DNA from: Protofrankia sp963555925 | Lineage (GTDB): Bacteria > Actinomycetota > Actinomycetes > Frankiales > Frankiaceae | Assembly: GCA_963555925.1 (NCBI GenBank) | Contig: CAUVXJ010000010.1 | Location: forward strand, 39,830 to 103,829 | Length of the DNA: 64,000 nt | Direction of reading: 5' to 3' | Shown: in pieces, positions 33,807 through 42,299 of the stretch | Layout: each line of letters starts with the position of its first letter | How positions within the stretch are numbered: the first letter of the stretch is position 1 | Notes under the pieces: generated by a model | Seen by the model: only the letters and a program-made list of their open reading frames with translations | Databases searched by the model: none | What the model was told of the DNA's origin: nothing | Program-made: the position numbers and the translations under genes

Positions 33807-35516
33807 ATGGCCCGTGATGCCGCACCGGACCGCGGAACCGACCGTGACATATTGTCGGACGTCGCGTCGCCGTGGCTGTACCAGCGCAATGCGTTCCGGT
33901 TGACCGGCCTGGCGATCGGGTCCAGCGGCCGGGATATCCGCCGGATGGCCGATCAGTTGGCGATCATCGAGAGGGTCGGCGGAGCCACCCCGACGCCCCC
34001 CGCGCTGGCGGTGCGGCCCGCTCCGACGACGGCCGACCTGTACACCGCCCTCGACCGCCTCCGCGATTCTCGAGAGCGGCTGGTCGACGAGTTCTTCTGG
34101 TTCTGGCCTGCCCAGCTCGGCGCCACGGACGACGAGGCGCTCGTCGCCATGGCCGCGGGCGATCCGGACTCCGCAGCCACGCACTGGTCCGCGTCCACCG
34201 GCAGTACCGGCAGTACCGGCAGTACCGACGACAGCGGGACCGGCGCACACAACTTGGCGGTGTTGGAACACCTGCGGGCGCTCGACGCCGAGCTGGCGCC
34301 CGGCAATGCTCAGGCTGTCGGCCAGCCTGACTGGGCGCAGGTGTATCGCCGCTGGGCGGACGTCCTGCGGGACGGGCGGATCTGGGACCGTCTCGCCGCG
34401 CAGATCAGGCGTACCGCGGACGCCCGGCTGGACGAGAGCCTGGCCGCCGGCATGCGCTCGGCGCTCCCGGGCGTCATTTTGTCGATCGGTGCGGAGCTGG
34501 CGGCTACGGCCATCCGCGGCGGCGACCGCGAGCGCGCCCGGATGCAGCTCGCGGCGCTGCGACAATCAAGGCTGGGAAACGTCGAGGCCGCGCTGCGGAG
34601 CGCCAGCCAGCCGATGACGACCAGGATCAGCACGCTGTGCACCGCCATGATTCAGGCCGCCGTCGGTACGCCGTCGGATGGCATCGACCATGCTGAACGC
34701 CTCCTCGCGGACAGCGAAGGCATTCTTGGGGAACTCGACTTCCTGCTGCCCGACGACGAACCGGTCCGGGTCCATGCGCACGACGAAGTCGCTCTTGCTG
34801 CCTTACGGTGCGTGCTGGCATTCGACCAGAGGCGAGCGGGGGCCGCCCTCGACGTGGGTGACGCGAAGGCATACCAGCGGATGGCGGCGGTGGTGGAGCA
34901 GGCCAGGAGAATCGCGGTGTCGGCATCGGCCCAGGACCGACTGGCCGAGAACAGCAGGATTCTCGTGACCGTCACCACCTACCTCGCCGACAAGATTCGC
35001 GTGACCAGCACCACCGATCTCGGTAGCAAGACACGCGTGACCGCCATCAGCGCCGACCTCCGCAGCAAGATTCGCGCGACCGCCGCCACCACCAACCGCA
35101 TCTGCTGGACCTGCAAGAAAGAGCCGGCGGATCCCCAGGCACCCCTCAAGGTGGGGATACACAACGATGTGAAGCGGCAGCACTACGACGGCGGAAGTAT
35201 CGTGCGATGGCGGAAACAAATGGTCAACGTGCCGCGCTGTGCGACCTGCCGGCGTCGGGACGAACGAAAAAGTCGATTCCGTTTCCTGCGCCGCTTGCTG
35301 TACTTCGTGATCGCGTCTGTCGTCATCCGGCTGACGGGTGGAACGGTGGCAGGTATGCTTTTTCTTGGCATAGTTCTCGGTCTGGTCGCGATCGGTGTCG
35401 ACGTCGGTGTGGTCACCCAGCGAGAATGGATGCGGGTCAAGTCCTTCCCGCCGATGGCGAACCTCGTCAAAGTCGGTTGGCGTCGCGGCGAGCGTCCGGG
35501 GGGCATCAATGGCTGA
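33807..35516 (+). CDS. Large protein with C-terminal zinc-ribbon-like and membrane segments, unknown function
   Basis: The 569-residue protein (ATG 33807; a frame back to 33750 would overlap prpE) is not a family I can name. The N-terminus WLYQRNAFRLTGLAIGSSGRDIRRMADQLAIIE resembles the short J-domain-like start of some uncharacterised Firmicute and actinobacterial proteins. A GST triplet repeat (34200-34226) interrupts an acidic linker. The middle is alpha-helical and repeat-like. Near the end CWTCKKEP and, 50 residues later, CATCRRR could bind zinc, followed by two hydrophobic segments (LLYFVIASVVIRL and VAGMLFLGIVLGLVAIGV). A membrane-anchored scaffold is possible. Confidence 0.65.
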   Translation: MARDAAPDRGTDRDILSDVASPWLYQRNAFRLTGLAIGSSGRDIRRMADQLAIIERVGGATPTPPALAVRPAPTTADLYTALDRLRDSRERLVDEFFWFWPAQLGATDDEALVAMAAGDPDSAATHWSASTGSTGSTGSTDDSGTGAHNLAVLEHLRALDAELAPGNAQAVGQPDWAQVYRRWADVLRDGRIWDRLAAQIRRTADARLDESLAAGMRSALPGVILSIGAELAATAIRGGDRERARMQLAALRQSRLGNVEAALRSASQPMTTRISTLCTAMIQAAVGTPSDGIDHAERLLADSEGILGELDFLLPDDEPVRVHAHDEVALAALRCVLAFDQRRAGAALDVGDAKAYQRMAAVVEQARRIAVSASAQDRLAENSRILVTVTTYLADKIRVTSTTDLGSKTRVTAISADLRSKIRATAATTNRICWTCKKEPADPQAPLKVGIHNDVKRQHYDGGSIVRWRKQMVNVPRCATCRRRDERKSRFRFLRRLLYFVIASVVIRLTGGTVAGMLFLGIVLGLVAIGVDVGVVTQREWMRVKSFPPMANLVKVGWRRGERPGGING

Positions 35517-35517
35517 C

Positions 35518-35817
35518 GGCCGGCGCACGCTCGATATCGGGGTGACTCTGCGCCAGCGGCGATATCCCCGGGAGTTTCGCATCGCACGGTCGAGCTGGCC
35601 CGAAGAGTAGGTTGCGGCGGTGACAAACCCGGCCCCAGCGCCGCGCCCGATGACGCCGCGGCGGCCTGCGCGGTTCTGGTCCGGACCAAGCCTGGGCTGG
35701 TCGAGCTGGGTCCCGACAAGCCTGACGACATCGAGCGGCTGCGCGCCGCAGCGTGGCTGCCCACGGACGCGCGGGCGGCACTGTCGGTCTGCTCCGGCTT
35801 CAACCTGCTGCACTGAC
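35518..35817 (+). pseudogene. Degraded ORF without start codon
   Basis: This frame is open for 99 codons but has no ATG/GTG/TTG near its beginning. It reads AISPGVSHRTVELARRVG (helix-turn-helix-like), then AVLVRTKPGLVELGPDKPDD and IERLRAAAWLPTDARAALSV, and ends SGFNLLH. Codon use looks genuine. A short ORF in another frame (35510-35611) starts with MADGRRTLDIGV and crosses the same stretch, so a frameshift may have broken a small regulator gene. Nothing else is seen up to 36023. Confidence 0.4.
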
Positions 35818-36023
35818 CGGTTGAAGCCACCGATCACCTGCCAGTCCGTGGTCCGTGCCTGAAACTCGTCTGTACCTTCTGTCCACGCAAGCGGGACCGC
35901 TCCAGTCCGCCTGCCGGTCGGGGTTGCCTACACGCGACGGGATGGAAAAACGCATCCTGCGACCAGGCTGCGACACGCCATGCGGTATAAAGCGATTTGT
36001 CAGGTTGGGGGGGATCCCACCCG

Positions 36024-37337
36024 ATGAGGAGCACCGTGCCGACGACCACGGGACCGAACAGCCAGCTCAGCCAGAACCAGTTCAGCCGACGCCATCTTCT
36101 CGGCCTCGCCGCGGCCGCGGCCGCAACCGTGCCACTGACCGCCTGCGAGCCCGGATTGGACACGTCGACTACACCGGGTCCAACCACGGCCGTGCCAGCA
36201 CCGACCGCACCAGCAGCAGCTGCCGGCCGGCCGGCGAACGGCGCTTTCGTCCATCCCGGCACGCTGCACACGCAGGTCGATTTCGACCGCATGACAGCCA
36301 AGGTGCGCGCCGGTGCCACACCGTGGAAGACAGGCTGGGACAGACTGGTGGCCAACGGTCACTCCCAGAGTACGTGGAAGGCACGTCCGATCGCGACGGT
36401 GATACGGGGTGGGGACGGGCAGAACTATCCCCAGCTGTACAACGACATCCACGCCGCCTACCAGAACGCGTTGCGTTGGAAGATCAGTGGGGAAGCCGCC
36501 CACGCCGACGCGGCGCGGGATATTCTCAACGCCTGGTCCGGAACGCTGACGACGGTTACCGGCAACGCCGATCGGTACCTCGCCGCCGGGATATACGGCT
36601 ACCAGTTCGCCAACGCCGCCGAAATCATGCGGGGCTACGACGGATTCGACCTCAACCGGTTCAAGGCGATGATGTTGAACGTCTTCTATCCCTTGAACGA
36701 CCGGTTTCTCCGCGAGCACAATGACGCCTGCATCACCAACTACTGGGCCAACTGGGACTTGTGCAACATGGCCTCCATCCTGGCCATCGGCATCCTCTGT
36801 GACGACCGCGCCAAATTCGACCGGGCCATCGAATACTTCAAGAACGGTGCGGGGAACGGGGCCATCATGAAGGCTGTTCCGTTCCTGCATCCGGGCGGGC
36901 TCGGCCAGTGGCAGGAAAGCGGTCGTGATCAGGGTCATGCTACGCTTGGCCCCGCCCTGATGGGCGCATTCTGTGAAATGGCCTGGAATCAGGGTCAGGA
37001 CATGTACGGATACAGCGACAGCCGGTTCCTGCGAGGCTGCGAATACGTCGCGAAGTACAACCTGGGCGAGTCCGTCCCCTTCACTACCTACACCTGGGGT
37101 ACCGGCCAGAACTGTCAACAGCAGTCGCAGACCGTCGTCGCCGAAGCTGGTCGCGGACTTGACCGACCCTCCTGGGAGCTCGTCTACAACCACTACGTCA
37201 AACGCCGGGGGCTGGCGGCACCGAATGTCACTGCCTATGCTGCGAGAGTCCGGGCCGAGGGCGGCGGCGGTGACTACGGTCCCAACAGCGGAGGGTTCGA
37301 CCAGTTGGGCTTCGGTACCCTGACCCACACGCTGTAG
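36024..37337 (+). CDS. Secreted alginate-lyase-family lipoprotein
   Basis: From ATG 36024 the protein has 437 residues. QFSRRHLLGLAAAAAATVPLTAC combines a twin-arginine motif with a lipobox (Cys41). A Thr/Pro-rich linker follows. The body has the alpha/alpha-toroid pattern of alginate lyases (PF05426): FVHPGTLHTQVDFDRMTAKVRAG, then NALRWKISGEAAHADAARDIL, then YFKNGAGNGAIMKAVPFLHPGGLGQWQESGRDQGHATLG, which is the conserved region with the active-site-type residues. It likely degrades or binds an acidic polysaccharide. It stands alone. Confidence 0.85.
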   Translation: MRSTVPTTTGPNSQLSQNQFSRRHLLGLAAAAAATVPLTACEPGLDTSTTPGPTTAVPAPTAPAAAAGRPANGAFVHPGTLHTQVDFDRMTAKVRAGATPWKTGWDRLVANGHSQSTWKARPIATVIRGGDGQNYPQLYNDIHAAYQNALRWKISGEAAHADAARDILNAWSGTLTTVTGNADRYLAAGIYGYQFANAAEIMRGYDGFDLNRFKAMMLNVFYPLNDRFLREHNDACITNYWANWDLCNMASILAIGILCDDRAKFDRAIEYFKNGAGNGAIMKAVPFLHPGGLGQWQESGRDQGHATLGPALMGAFCEMAWNQGQDMYGYSDSRFLRGCEYVAKYNLGESVPFTTYTWGTGQNCQQQSQTVVAEAGRGLDRPSWELVYNHYVKRRGLAAPNVTAYAARVRAEGGGGDYGPNSGGFDQLGFGTLTHTL

Positions 37338-37368
37338 CAGATCACCTCCACTGTCGCGGATCGGGCGT

Positions 37369-37395
37369 TTAGAGCAACCGGCAATAGGGGTGGAT
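37369..37395. repeat. Foldback repeat family 1, partial copy E
   Basis: TTAGAGCAACCGGCAATAGG and a few following bases match the left end of the family. The rest of the element is replaced by a 14-bp tandem repeat region. It begins 32 bp after the alginate-lyase stop codon. Confidence 0.7.
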
Positions 37396-37418
37396 GGCTG
37401 ACACCTGAGACCAGCTGT

Positions 37419-37460
37419 CAGTCGTCCACCCTCAGTCGTCCACCCTCAGTCGTCCACCCT
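37419..37460. repeat. 14-bp tandem repeat, three units
   Basis: Three perfect CAGTCGTCCACCCT units in an intergenic region between convergent genes. Confidence 0.85.
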
Positions 37461-37479
37461 CAACCGTCACCTCGGGGTC

Positions 37480-37533
37480 GGGAACGATGTGAATCCAGTG
37501 CTGTTCTGACGACACCGGATTCACATCGTTCCC
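37480..37533. terminator. Large hairpin between convergent genes
   Basis: GGGAACGATGTGAATCC (37480-37496) pairs perfectly over 17 bp with GGATTCACATCGTTCCC (37517-37533), with a 20-nt loop. It may terminate the alginate-lyase or the lipoprotein transcript. Its lower GC content than the surroundings also fits the remains of a mobile element. Confidence 0.5.
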
Positions 37534-37612
37534 CGGAATGGTGGCAGAGCCATTGAGGACTGCACGACGTTTTGGTTGCCGGCGGAGAATCAGCGAGCTG
37601 CGCGTCAGGGTT

Positions 37613-38062
37613 TTATGGTTGTCGTGGCTGGGCCGTGATTTCTGTTGTGGGTAGGTTGGGGTCCCATGACTCATGTAACGTGATTAGGATCTCAGCGGCG
37701 ATATCTACTTCTGCAGGATCAAGTTTGATGACGCTGGTGGTTGGGCCCAGGTCGGCGGTGCACACGCCGGAGGTCGTCTTGCCGACTGTTATCTCTAGTG
37801 AATGTCTGTTCAGCACGTGGAGGGAAACGGGTAGCCGCGGGCAGGAGCCGCTGCCCCACAACGTCAGAGCGAGTCGATGGTCATGTTCGATGATGGCGAT
37901 GGGTGATGCATCGCCATGAAGGGTGGCGGGCGTGACGCCATCGGGAAGCCCCTGGTAGCTTCGTTCGGCGATTGTGTCGGGTCCACTCCCACCGCAGCCG
38001 CCGAGGATCGCGGCGAGCAGGCCGCCGGCGGCCAGGACCGTCCACATACGTGTTGTAGGCAT
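37613..38062 (-). CDS. Small lipoprotein of unknown function
   Basis: A 149-residue protein with leader MPTTRMWTVLAAGGLLAAILGGC (lipobox, Cys23). The mature part holds two Cys (GSGSCPRLPVSLHVL and TSGVCTADLGPTTSVIKLDP) that may pair, and a beta-rich pattern. Similar small lipoproteins are common in actinomycetes; no function is known. Its upstream region (38150-38230) is AT-rich. Confidence 0.7.
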   Translation of the reverse strand: MPTTRMWTVLAAGGLLAAILGGCGGSGPDTIAERSYQGLPDGVTPATLHGDASPIAIIEHDHRLALTLWGSGSCPRLPVSLHVLNRHSLEITVGKTTSGVCTADLGPTTSVIKLDPAEVDIAAEILITLHESWDPNLPTTEITAQPRQP

Positions 38063-38265
38063 GCTTATCCGGACGCGGCCGTGTGGTCGATGGTTCCCCG
38101 GCTGTACCGGAGGAGGTGCCGAACCAGCGAGGACACGGAAGGATCTGGATTAGTACGCATTATTATATCCATCACTATTCAAACACATCGTTATTCAAAT
38201 TCCGAACTCGTGGAGAAAGAGGTATAATAGCCGCATGGGCGGACGTCACGATTTGACGCCTCTTT

Positions 38266-39891
38266 TCAGCCTGTGTTGACATCCGCGCGAAGGACGTTCT
38301 GCGCGTTCTGAATATTAGCGAAATAGACTCGCCAACTACAGGAACGGGTAGCGCTGGCGGGCACTCCTGTACATGTGGCGCCGGCGCCGGTATCCATTGC
38401 CGAGATAATTCCGTTCGCCACTGCTCCCGTGTCCCCGGACGGTGTGAAAACGGGCCCTCCGCTGTCGCCGTTTCCCCATGCGTTTGTATGATTGCCTACT
38501 TCCGCTGAGACCTCGCCGCCGACCGGCTGATCACCGTCGAGGATCAGGCTCACGTTGTCATTGGTGATACGGATTCCGCACCGTGCACCGGAGAATGATC
38601 CGGATGCGCATANNNNNNNNNNNNNNNNNNNNNNNNNNNNNNNNNNNNNNNNNNNNNNNNNNNNNNNNNNNNNNNNNNNNNNNNNNNNNNNNNNNNNNNN
38701 NNNNNNNNNNNNNNNNNNNNNNNNNNNNNNNNNNNNNNNNNNNNNNNNNNNNNNNNNNNNNNNNNNNNNNNNNNNNNNNNNNNNNNNNNNNNNNNNNNNN
38801 NNNNNNNNNNNNNNNNNNNNNNNNNNNNNNNNNNNNNNNNNNNNNNNNNNNNNNNNNNNNNNNNNNNNNNNNNNNNNNNNNNNNNNNNNNNNNNNNNNNN
38901 NNNNNNNNNNNNNNNNNNNNNNNNNNNNNNNNNNNNNNNNNNNNNNNNNNNNNNNNNNNNNNNNNNNNNNNNNNNNNNNNNNNNNNNNNNNNNNNNNNNN
39001 NNNNNGCCACCCGACGACCCGCCGGCTGAACTCGTTTACGCCGTGGCCGCTGCTGTTCACGGCACCGTCCCAGATCTTGTATCCCGAGGTCACCTGAATC
39101 AGACTCACATCGGAGGTGTACTGGGACGATGTTGTGGTCCCCATCCCGTTTCCGCCGCCGGTCTTCCACGTGTCAGTGGTCTGGCCGCAGTGCGCCGCGC
39201 TCATCATGAAGGTTGCCCCGTCGGACCATCTACTGACGCCGAAGCCTGATGTGCATGACGATCTATCGCGCTGGTTCACCATTCGAGCGCCGCCGTCGAT
39301 GGGCGGTGGAGAGTCGTCGTAGCGACTGGCAAACTTGCCACGGCCGGTCCGCCAGGTTAACGGAATGCCGTTGCCTGCATTACGTGTAGGCGGATTGGTC
39401 GCTTCGCCACCGTCGGTTGTGACTTCGACAGCGCTGCCGTCGGGTAGTGGCGCAACCGCCTTCACGGCGGTGCCGAGCGTCCCGACGGGATCCTTGATTA
39501 TCCGGATAGCCTCGGCCTGAAGTTCCTGGTTCGAGTGTGCGGCTCCGACCACCCTGACGGCGAAACGTTTGCGCAGGCTCTCCAGGAGGTTCACGAGAGA
39601 AGCCGGCCGATTACCTTTCCAATACAGTGTCAGGCGTCCCTCCTCCGGCGAGATGGCGATTCCTGCGAATCCATCGAGATTCTGCTCGGCGACAAGTTTC
39701 CGGATCTCGTCCGCACCCTCGATCAAAGGAATTTGGCGAGTCATCAGCTCGTCATTCGAGAATGTCGGCGACGCTGATTCCCGGCTTGACTCCTGCGCGA
39801 GCGACGGACTTGCCGCCGTCAGTGCGGCGACGCCGGCGGTTATGGAGACGATGACTGCCGACTGTCGACGAAAACTACTTGACCATGACAT
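38266..39891 (-). CDS. Secreted S1 (streptogrisin-like) serine protease, interrupted by an assembly gap
   Basis: The start is ATG 39891 with GAGGAG 7 bases upstream. A signal peptide (VIVSITAGVAALTAASPSLAQ) and a propeptide with a streptogrisin-type prosegment (LVAEQNLDGFAGIAISPEEG) precede the protease. The catalytic triad is visible: His in FMMSAAHCG, Asp in YTSDVSLIQV, Ser in WGNGDSGGPVF. The run of N lies between the Asp and Ser regions; relatives have far fewer than 131 residues there, so the gap length is likely not real. The C-terminus matches the fragment at 29285-29394. An AT-rich region lies upstream. Confidence 0.85.
   Translation of the reverse strand: MSWSSSFRRQSAVIVSITAGVAALTAASPSLAQESSRESASPTFSNDELMTRQIPLIEGADEIRKLVAEQNLDGFAGIAISPEEGRLTLYWKGNRPASLVNLLESLRKRFAVRVVGAAHSNQELQAEAIRIIKDPVGTLGTAVKAVAPLPDGSAVEVTTDGGEATNPPTRNAGNGIPLTWRTGRGKFASRYDDSPPPIDGGARMVNQRDRSSCTSGFGVSRWSDGATFMMSAAHCGQTTDTWKTGGGNGMGTTTSSQYTSDVSLIQVTSGYKIWDGAVNSSGHGVNEFSRRVVGWXXXXXXXXXXXXXXXXXXXXXXXXXXXXXXXXXXXXXXXXXXXXXXXXXXXXXXXXXXXXXXXXXXXXXXXXXXXXXXXXXXXXXXXXXXXXXXXXXXXXXXXXXXXXXXXXXXXXXXXXXXXXXXXXXXXXCASGSFSGARCGIRITNDNVSLILDGDQPVGGEVSAEVGNHTNAWGNGDSGGPVFTPSGDTGAVANGIISAMDTGAGATCTGVPASATRSCSWRVYFANIQNAQNVLRADVNTG
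38613..39005. other. Assembly gap (393 N)
   Basis: Unknown bases inside the protease gene. The flanking protein sequences are VVGW on one side and CASGSFSGARCGI on the other. The true gap could be short. Confidence 0.98.
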
Positions 39892-40125
39892 TTTTCTCCT
39901 CGCCTTCCCGGGCGTTTTATGCTTATTATGTCTGTATTTACATTTTTCGAAATATGATCGTCGTTCGATGAAGTGCAACATTTTCACCGGACATCGGGCG
40001 GTGGAGTGCAGAAAGTGAATGGCGGATACGGTTCGATCATCAGGTCGCCGGGGGTGCGATGAACGGTGCTGTGGTCCGCTCCTCCGACCATGAGTCCGCA
40101 GCCCGGGGGGTGTGTCGTTGTCTGC

Positions 40126-40572
40126 TCACGGTTTTTCATCGCCTGTGGGTCCCGTGCCGGAGGCGAAGGTGTAGGTGCGTGGTGGGAGCGGTCCGAAGAA
40201 GGCGGTGATCTCAAGGAGGAGACCGTTGTCGGTGAGTTCCACGGTGTTGGTGCCGTGGAGCGCTGCGCGTCCGGCGGTGTCGTAGGCGGTCCAGCCGAAC
40301 CGGGCGACGTCGTGGTGGGCGTCGACGTCGCTGGTCAGGACGATGCGTTGGCCGGGGAACTGGGAGGTGAGTGCGGTGATGTGGTCCGAGAGCGCCTCGA
40401 TTCCTTCCACTCGGGTGACAGGGTCGCGGTAAAGGACGTCGCCGGTGCACGCTGCCTGCAGGTGCCTCAGCCGCTGTGCGGGGTCGCGGGTTGTCCATGC
40501 CGTGAGGAAGGTGGAAACGGTCTGGGTGAGAGAGTCGGCGGATCGGGCGGGCCCATATGCCGGGGCGGTCAT
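40126..40572 (-). CDS. SnoaL-like/NTF2-fold protein
   Basis: A 148-residue protein with the NTF2-like pattern TVSTFLTAWTTRDPAQRLRHLQAACTGDVLYRDPVTRVEGIEALSDHITAL followed by FGWTAYDTAGRAALHGTNTVELTDNGLLLEITAFFGPLP. Such proteins act as small cyclases, isomerases or binding proteins in secondary metabolism. It overlaps the acyl-AMP ligase gene by ATGA and is the last gene of a three-gene operon, so a role in finishing or binding the product is likely. Confidence 0.8.
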   Translation of the reverse strand: MTAPAYGPARSADSLTQTVSTFLTAWTTRDPAQRLRHLQAACTGDVLYRDPVTRVEGIEALSDHITALTSQFPGQRIVLTSDVDAHHDVARFGWTAYDTAGRAALHGTNTVELTDNGLLLEITAFFGPLPPRTYTFASGTGPTGDEKP

Positions 40573-42299
40573 GGTCGTGTTCCGGCGGGAACGCGGGCAG
40601 TGTTTCCAATTGGTTCGCCAGCGAGTTCGTGCGCGAGTTCGCCGGCGAGGTAGCGGCGTCGGAGCTCGGTTCGGCGGATCTTCCCCGATGTGGTTTTCGG
40701 GAGGGTTCCGGGCGCGAGGATGATGACAGCGTGCGGGCGTAGGCCTACGTGAGTGACGACAGCGGTGATCACCGCGTCGCGGAGGGCGTCGGTATCCGAT
40801 GTGCGTGCCTCGACGGCGACCACAAGGGTGTCGGTGCCGGGCCGGTCGGGTCCGCGGAACGCCGCGACGCGTCCGGTTCGCGCGCCTTCGGCCCGGGACG
40901 CGGCTCGTTCCACCTCGTGTGGGGTGATATTGCTGCCACCGACGATGAGGACGTCCTTGAGACGTCCACAGACGACGATGTCGCCGTCTGCGAGGTAGCC
41001 CAGGTCGCCGGTCGAAAGCCAGCCGTCGGATAGGAGCCCGTCCGGGCCGGTGGTGTGGATATAACCCGGGCTGACCGATGGTCCTCTCAGCTGGATGTCG
41101 CCGATGTCGCGGTCACCGCGGACAAGGCCGGTGTTGGGGTCGACGACTCGGACGTCGATGCCGGGCAGTGGTGGGCCGAGCCGCGGGAGCCTGGTGGTCG
41201 CGGTGGTCGCGGTGGTCGCGGCGCCGGGTGAGGCCGGTACGGCTCGCTTCCCGGTCTGCAGTACCGCCGTGTCGACCTCGTCGACGTGCATGCCACGGCC
41301 GGGTGGGACGAGGGACACGGCCAGGGTCGCTTCGGCCATCCCGAATGCGCAGACGATCGCCGCCGGGTTGAAGCCGTACTGTCCGGCCCGGGTGGTGAAG
41401 GCTGCGATCACGTCGGGGTCGATGGGTTCGGCGCCGCAGAGCGCGAATCGGACAGCGGACAGGTCCAGGTCGGTATCTGGTGGCAGCAGGCGGCCGGCGA
41501 GGCCGTAGGCGAAGGCCGGCGCGCCGATAGCCGTACCGCGGTAGCGGGAGACGTTCTGCAGCCAGGATGTCGGGCGTGCCAGGAATTCCTCCGGCGTGGA
41601 CAGGACCAGCCGGCACGCTCCGCAGACCATCGGCAGGGCCAGGAAACCGATCAGCCCCATGTCGTGGAACAGCGGCAGCCATGAGACCAGGCAGTCGGGT
41701 ACCTCTTCGTGCCGGGTCACGTGCATGATCCCGGTGAGGTTTGCCGCGAGGTTGCCGTGGGTGATGCGGACCGCTTTGGGTTCGCCGGTCGATCCGCTGG
41801 TGAACTGCCGGAGCGCGGTGTCGTCGTTGGTCAGATCGGGCCGGGCGTAGGGCGTGCCGATGGCCGCCTGCCTCATCTGGTCGTCGACGGCGAGTACCCG
41901 GCAGCCACCCGCGGCAAGGACGGCGGTGAGGCCTGCGGTGAAGGGGTCGAACGGCGGGCAGAGCAGCAGTACGTCGAGGTCGGCGCCGCGGACGGCGGTG
42001 TGACATGAATCAGCGATCAATGTCAGATCGCTGCTGGTCGGGGGTGTCAGGACTGTGACGCTCGCTCCGGCCAGCCATACCGCGCGGATCGCGGTGACCA
42101 GTGTGCGGCTGGTGGTGCCGAGGAGTCCCACCGCGGTGCCCCGGCCGATGCCGGCCATTTGGAGAAAACCGGCGAGGCCGATCGCCTCGGCGTGGACCTG
42201 TGCCCAGGCGACGGTTTCGTCTCCGCCCGCTGCGGTCAGGGTGAGTGATCCACCGCGTCCGGCCGCCTGCTCAAAGGCGTCCAGCAGGAAGGCCGTCAT
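40569..42299 (-). CDS. Fatty acyl-AMP ligase (FAAL)-like enzyme
   Basis: The 576-residue protein belongs to the acyl-adenylate family. FTSGSTGEPKAVRITHGNL (166-184) is the phosphate-binding loop. VSWLPLFHDMGLIGFLALPMVCG is the typical FAAL/FadD32 stretch, CGAEPIDP and CAFGMAEATLAVSLVPPGRG follow, and GWLSTGDLGYLADGDIVVCGRLKDVLIVGG precedes the C-terminal Lys region LPKTTSGKIRRTEL. FAALs activate an acid as AMP ester and load it on an acyl carrier protein, here most likely that of the adjacent ACP-GNAT gene. A 9-bp repeat (41193-41219) encodes TAT in a linker. It overlaps both neighbours by 4 bases. Confidence 0.88.
   Translation of the reverse strand: MTAFLLDAFEQAAGRGGSLTLTAAGGDETVAWAQVHAEAIGLAGFLQMAGIGRGTAVGLLGTTSRTLVTAIRAVWLAGASVTVLTPPTSSDLTLIADSCHTAVRGADLDVLLLCPPFDPFTAGLTAVLAAGGCRVLAVDDQMRQAAIGTPYARPDLTNDDTALRQFTSGSTGEPKAVRITHGNLAANLTGIMHVTRHEEVPDCLVSWLPLFHDMGLIGFLALPMVCGACRLVLSTPEEFLARPTSWLQNVSRYRGTAIGAPAFAYGLAGRLLPPDTDLDLSAVRFALCGAEPIDPDVIAAFTTRAGQYGFNPAAIVCAFGMAEATLAVSLVPPGRGMHVDEVDTAVLQTGKRAVPASPGAATTATTATTRLPRLGPPLPGIDVRVVDPNTGLVRGDRDIGDIQLRGPSVSPGYIHTTGPDGLLSDGWLSTGDLGYLADGDIVVCGRLKDVLIVGGSNITPHEVERAASRAEGARTGRVAAFRGPDRPGTDTLVVAVEARTSDTDALRDAVITAVVTHVGLRPHAVIILAPGTLPKTTSGKIRRTELRRRYLAGELAHELAGEPIGNTARVPAGTRP

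Noticed and set aside
31637..33889. 750-codon minus-strand frame opposite prpE
   Set aside because: Antisense shadow of a gene with clear adenylation motifs.
38266..39891. Protease with a genuine 131-residue insert
   Set aside because: The insert is all N; its length cannot be trusted.
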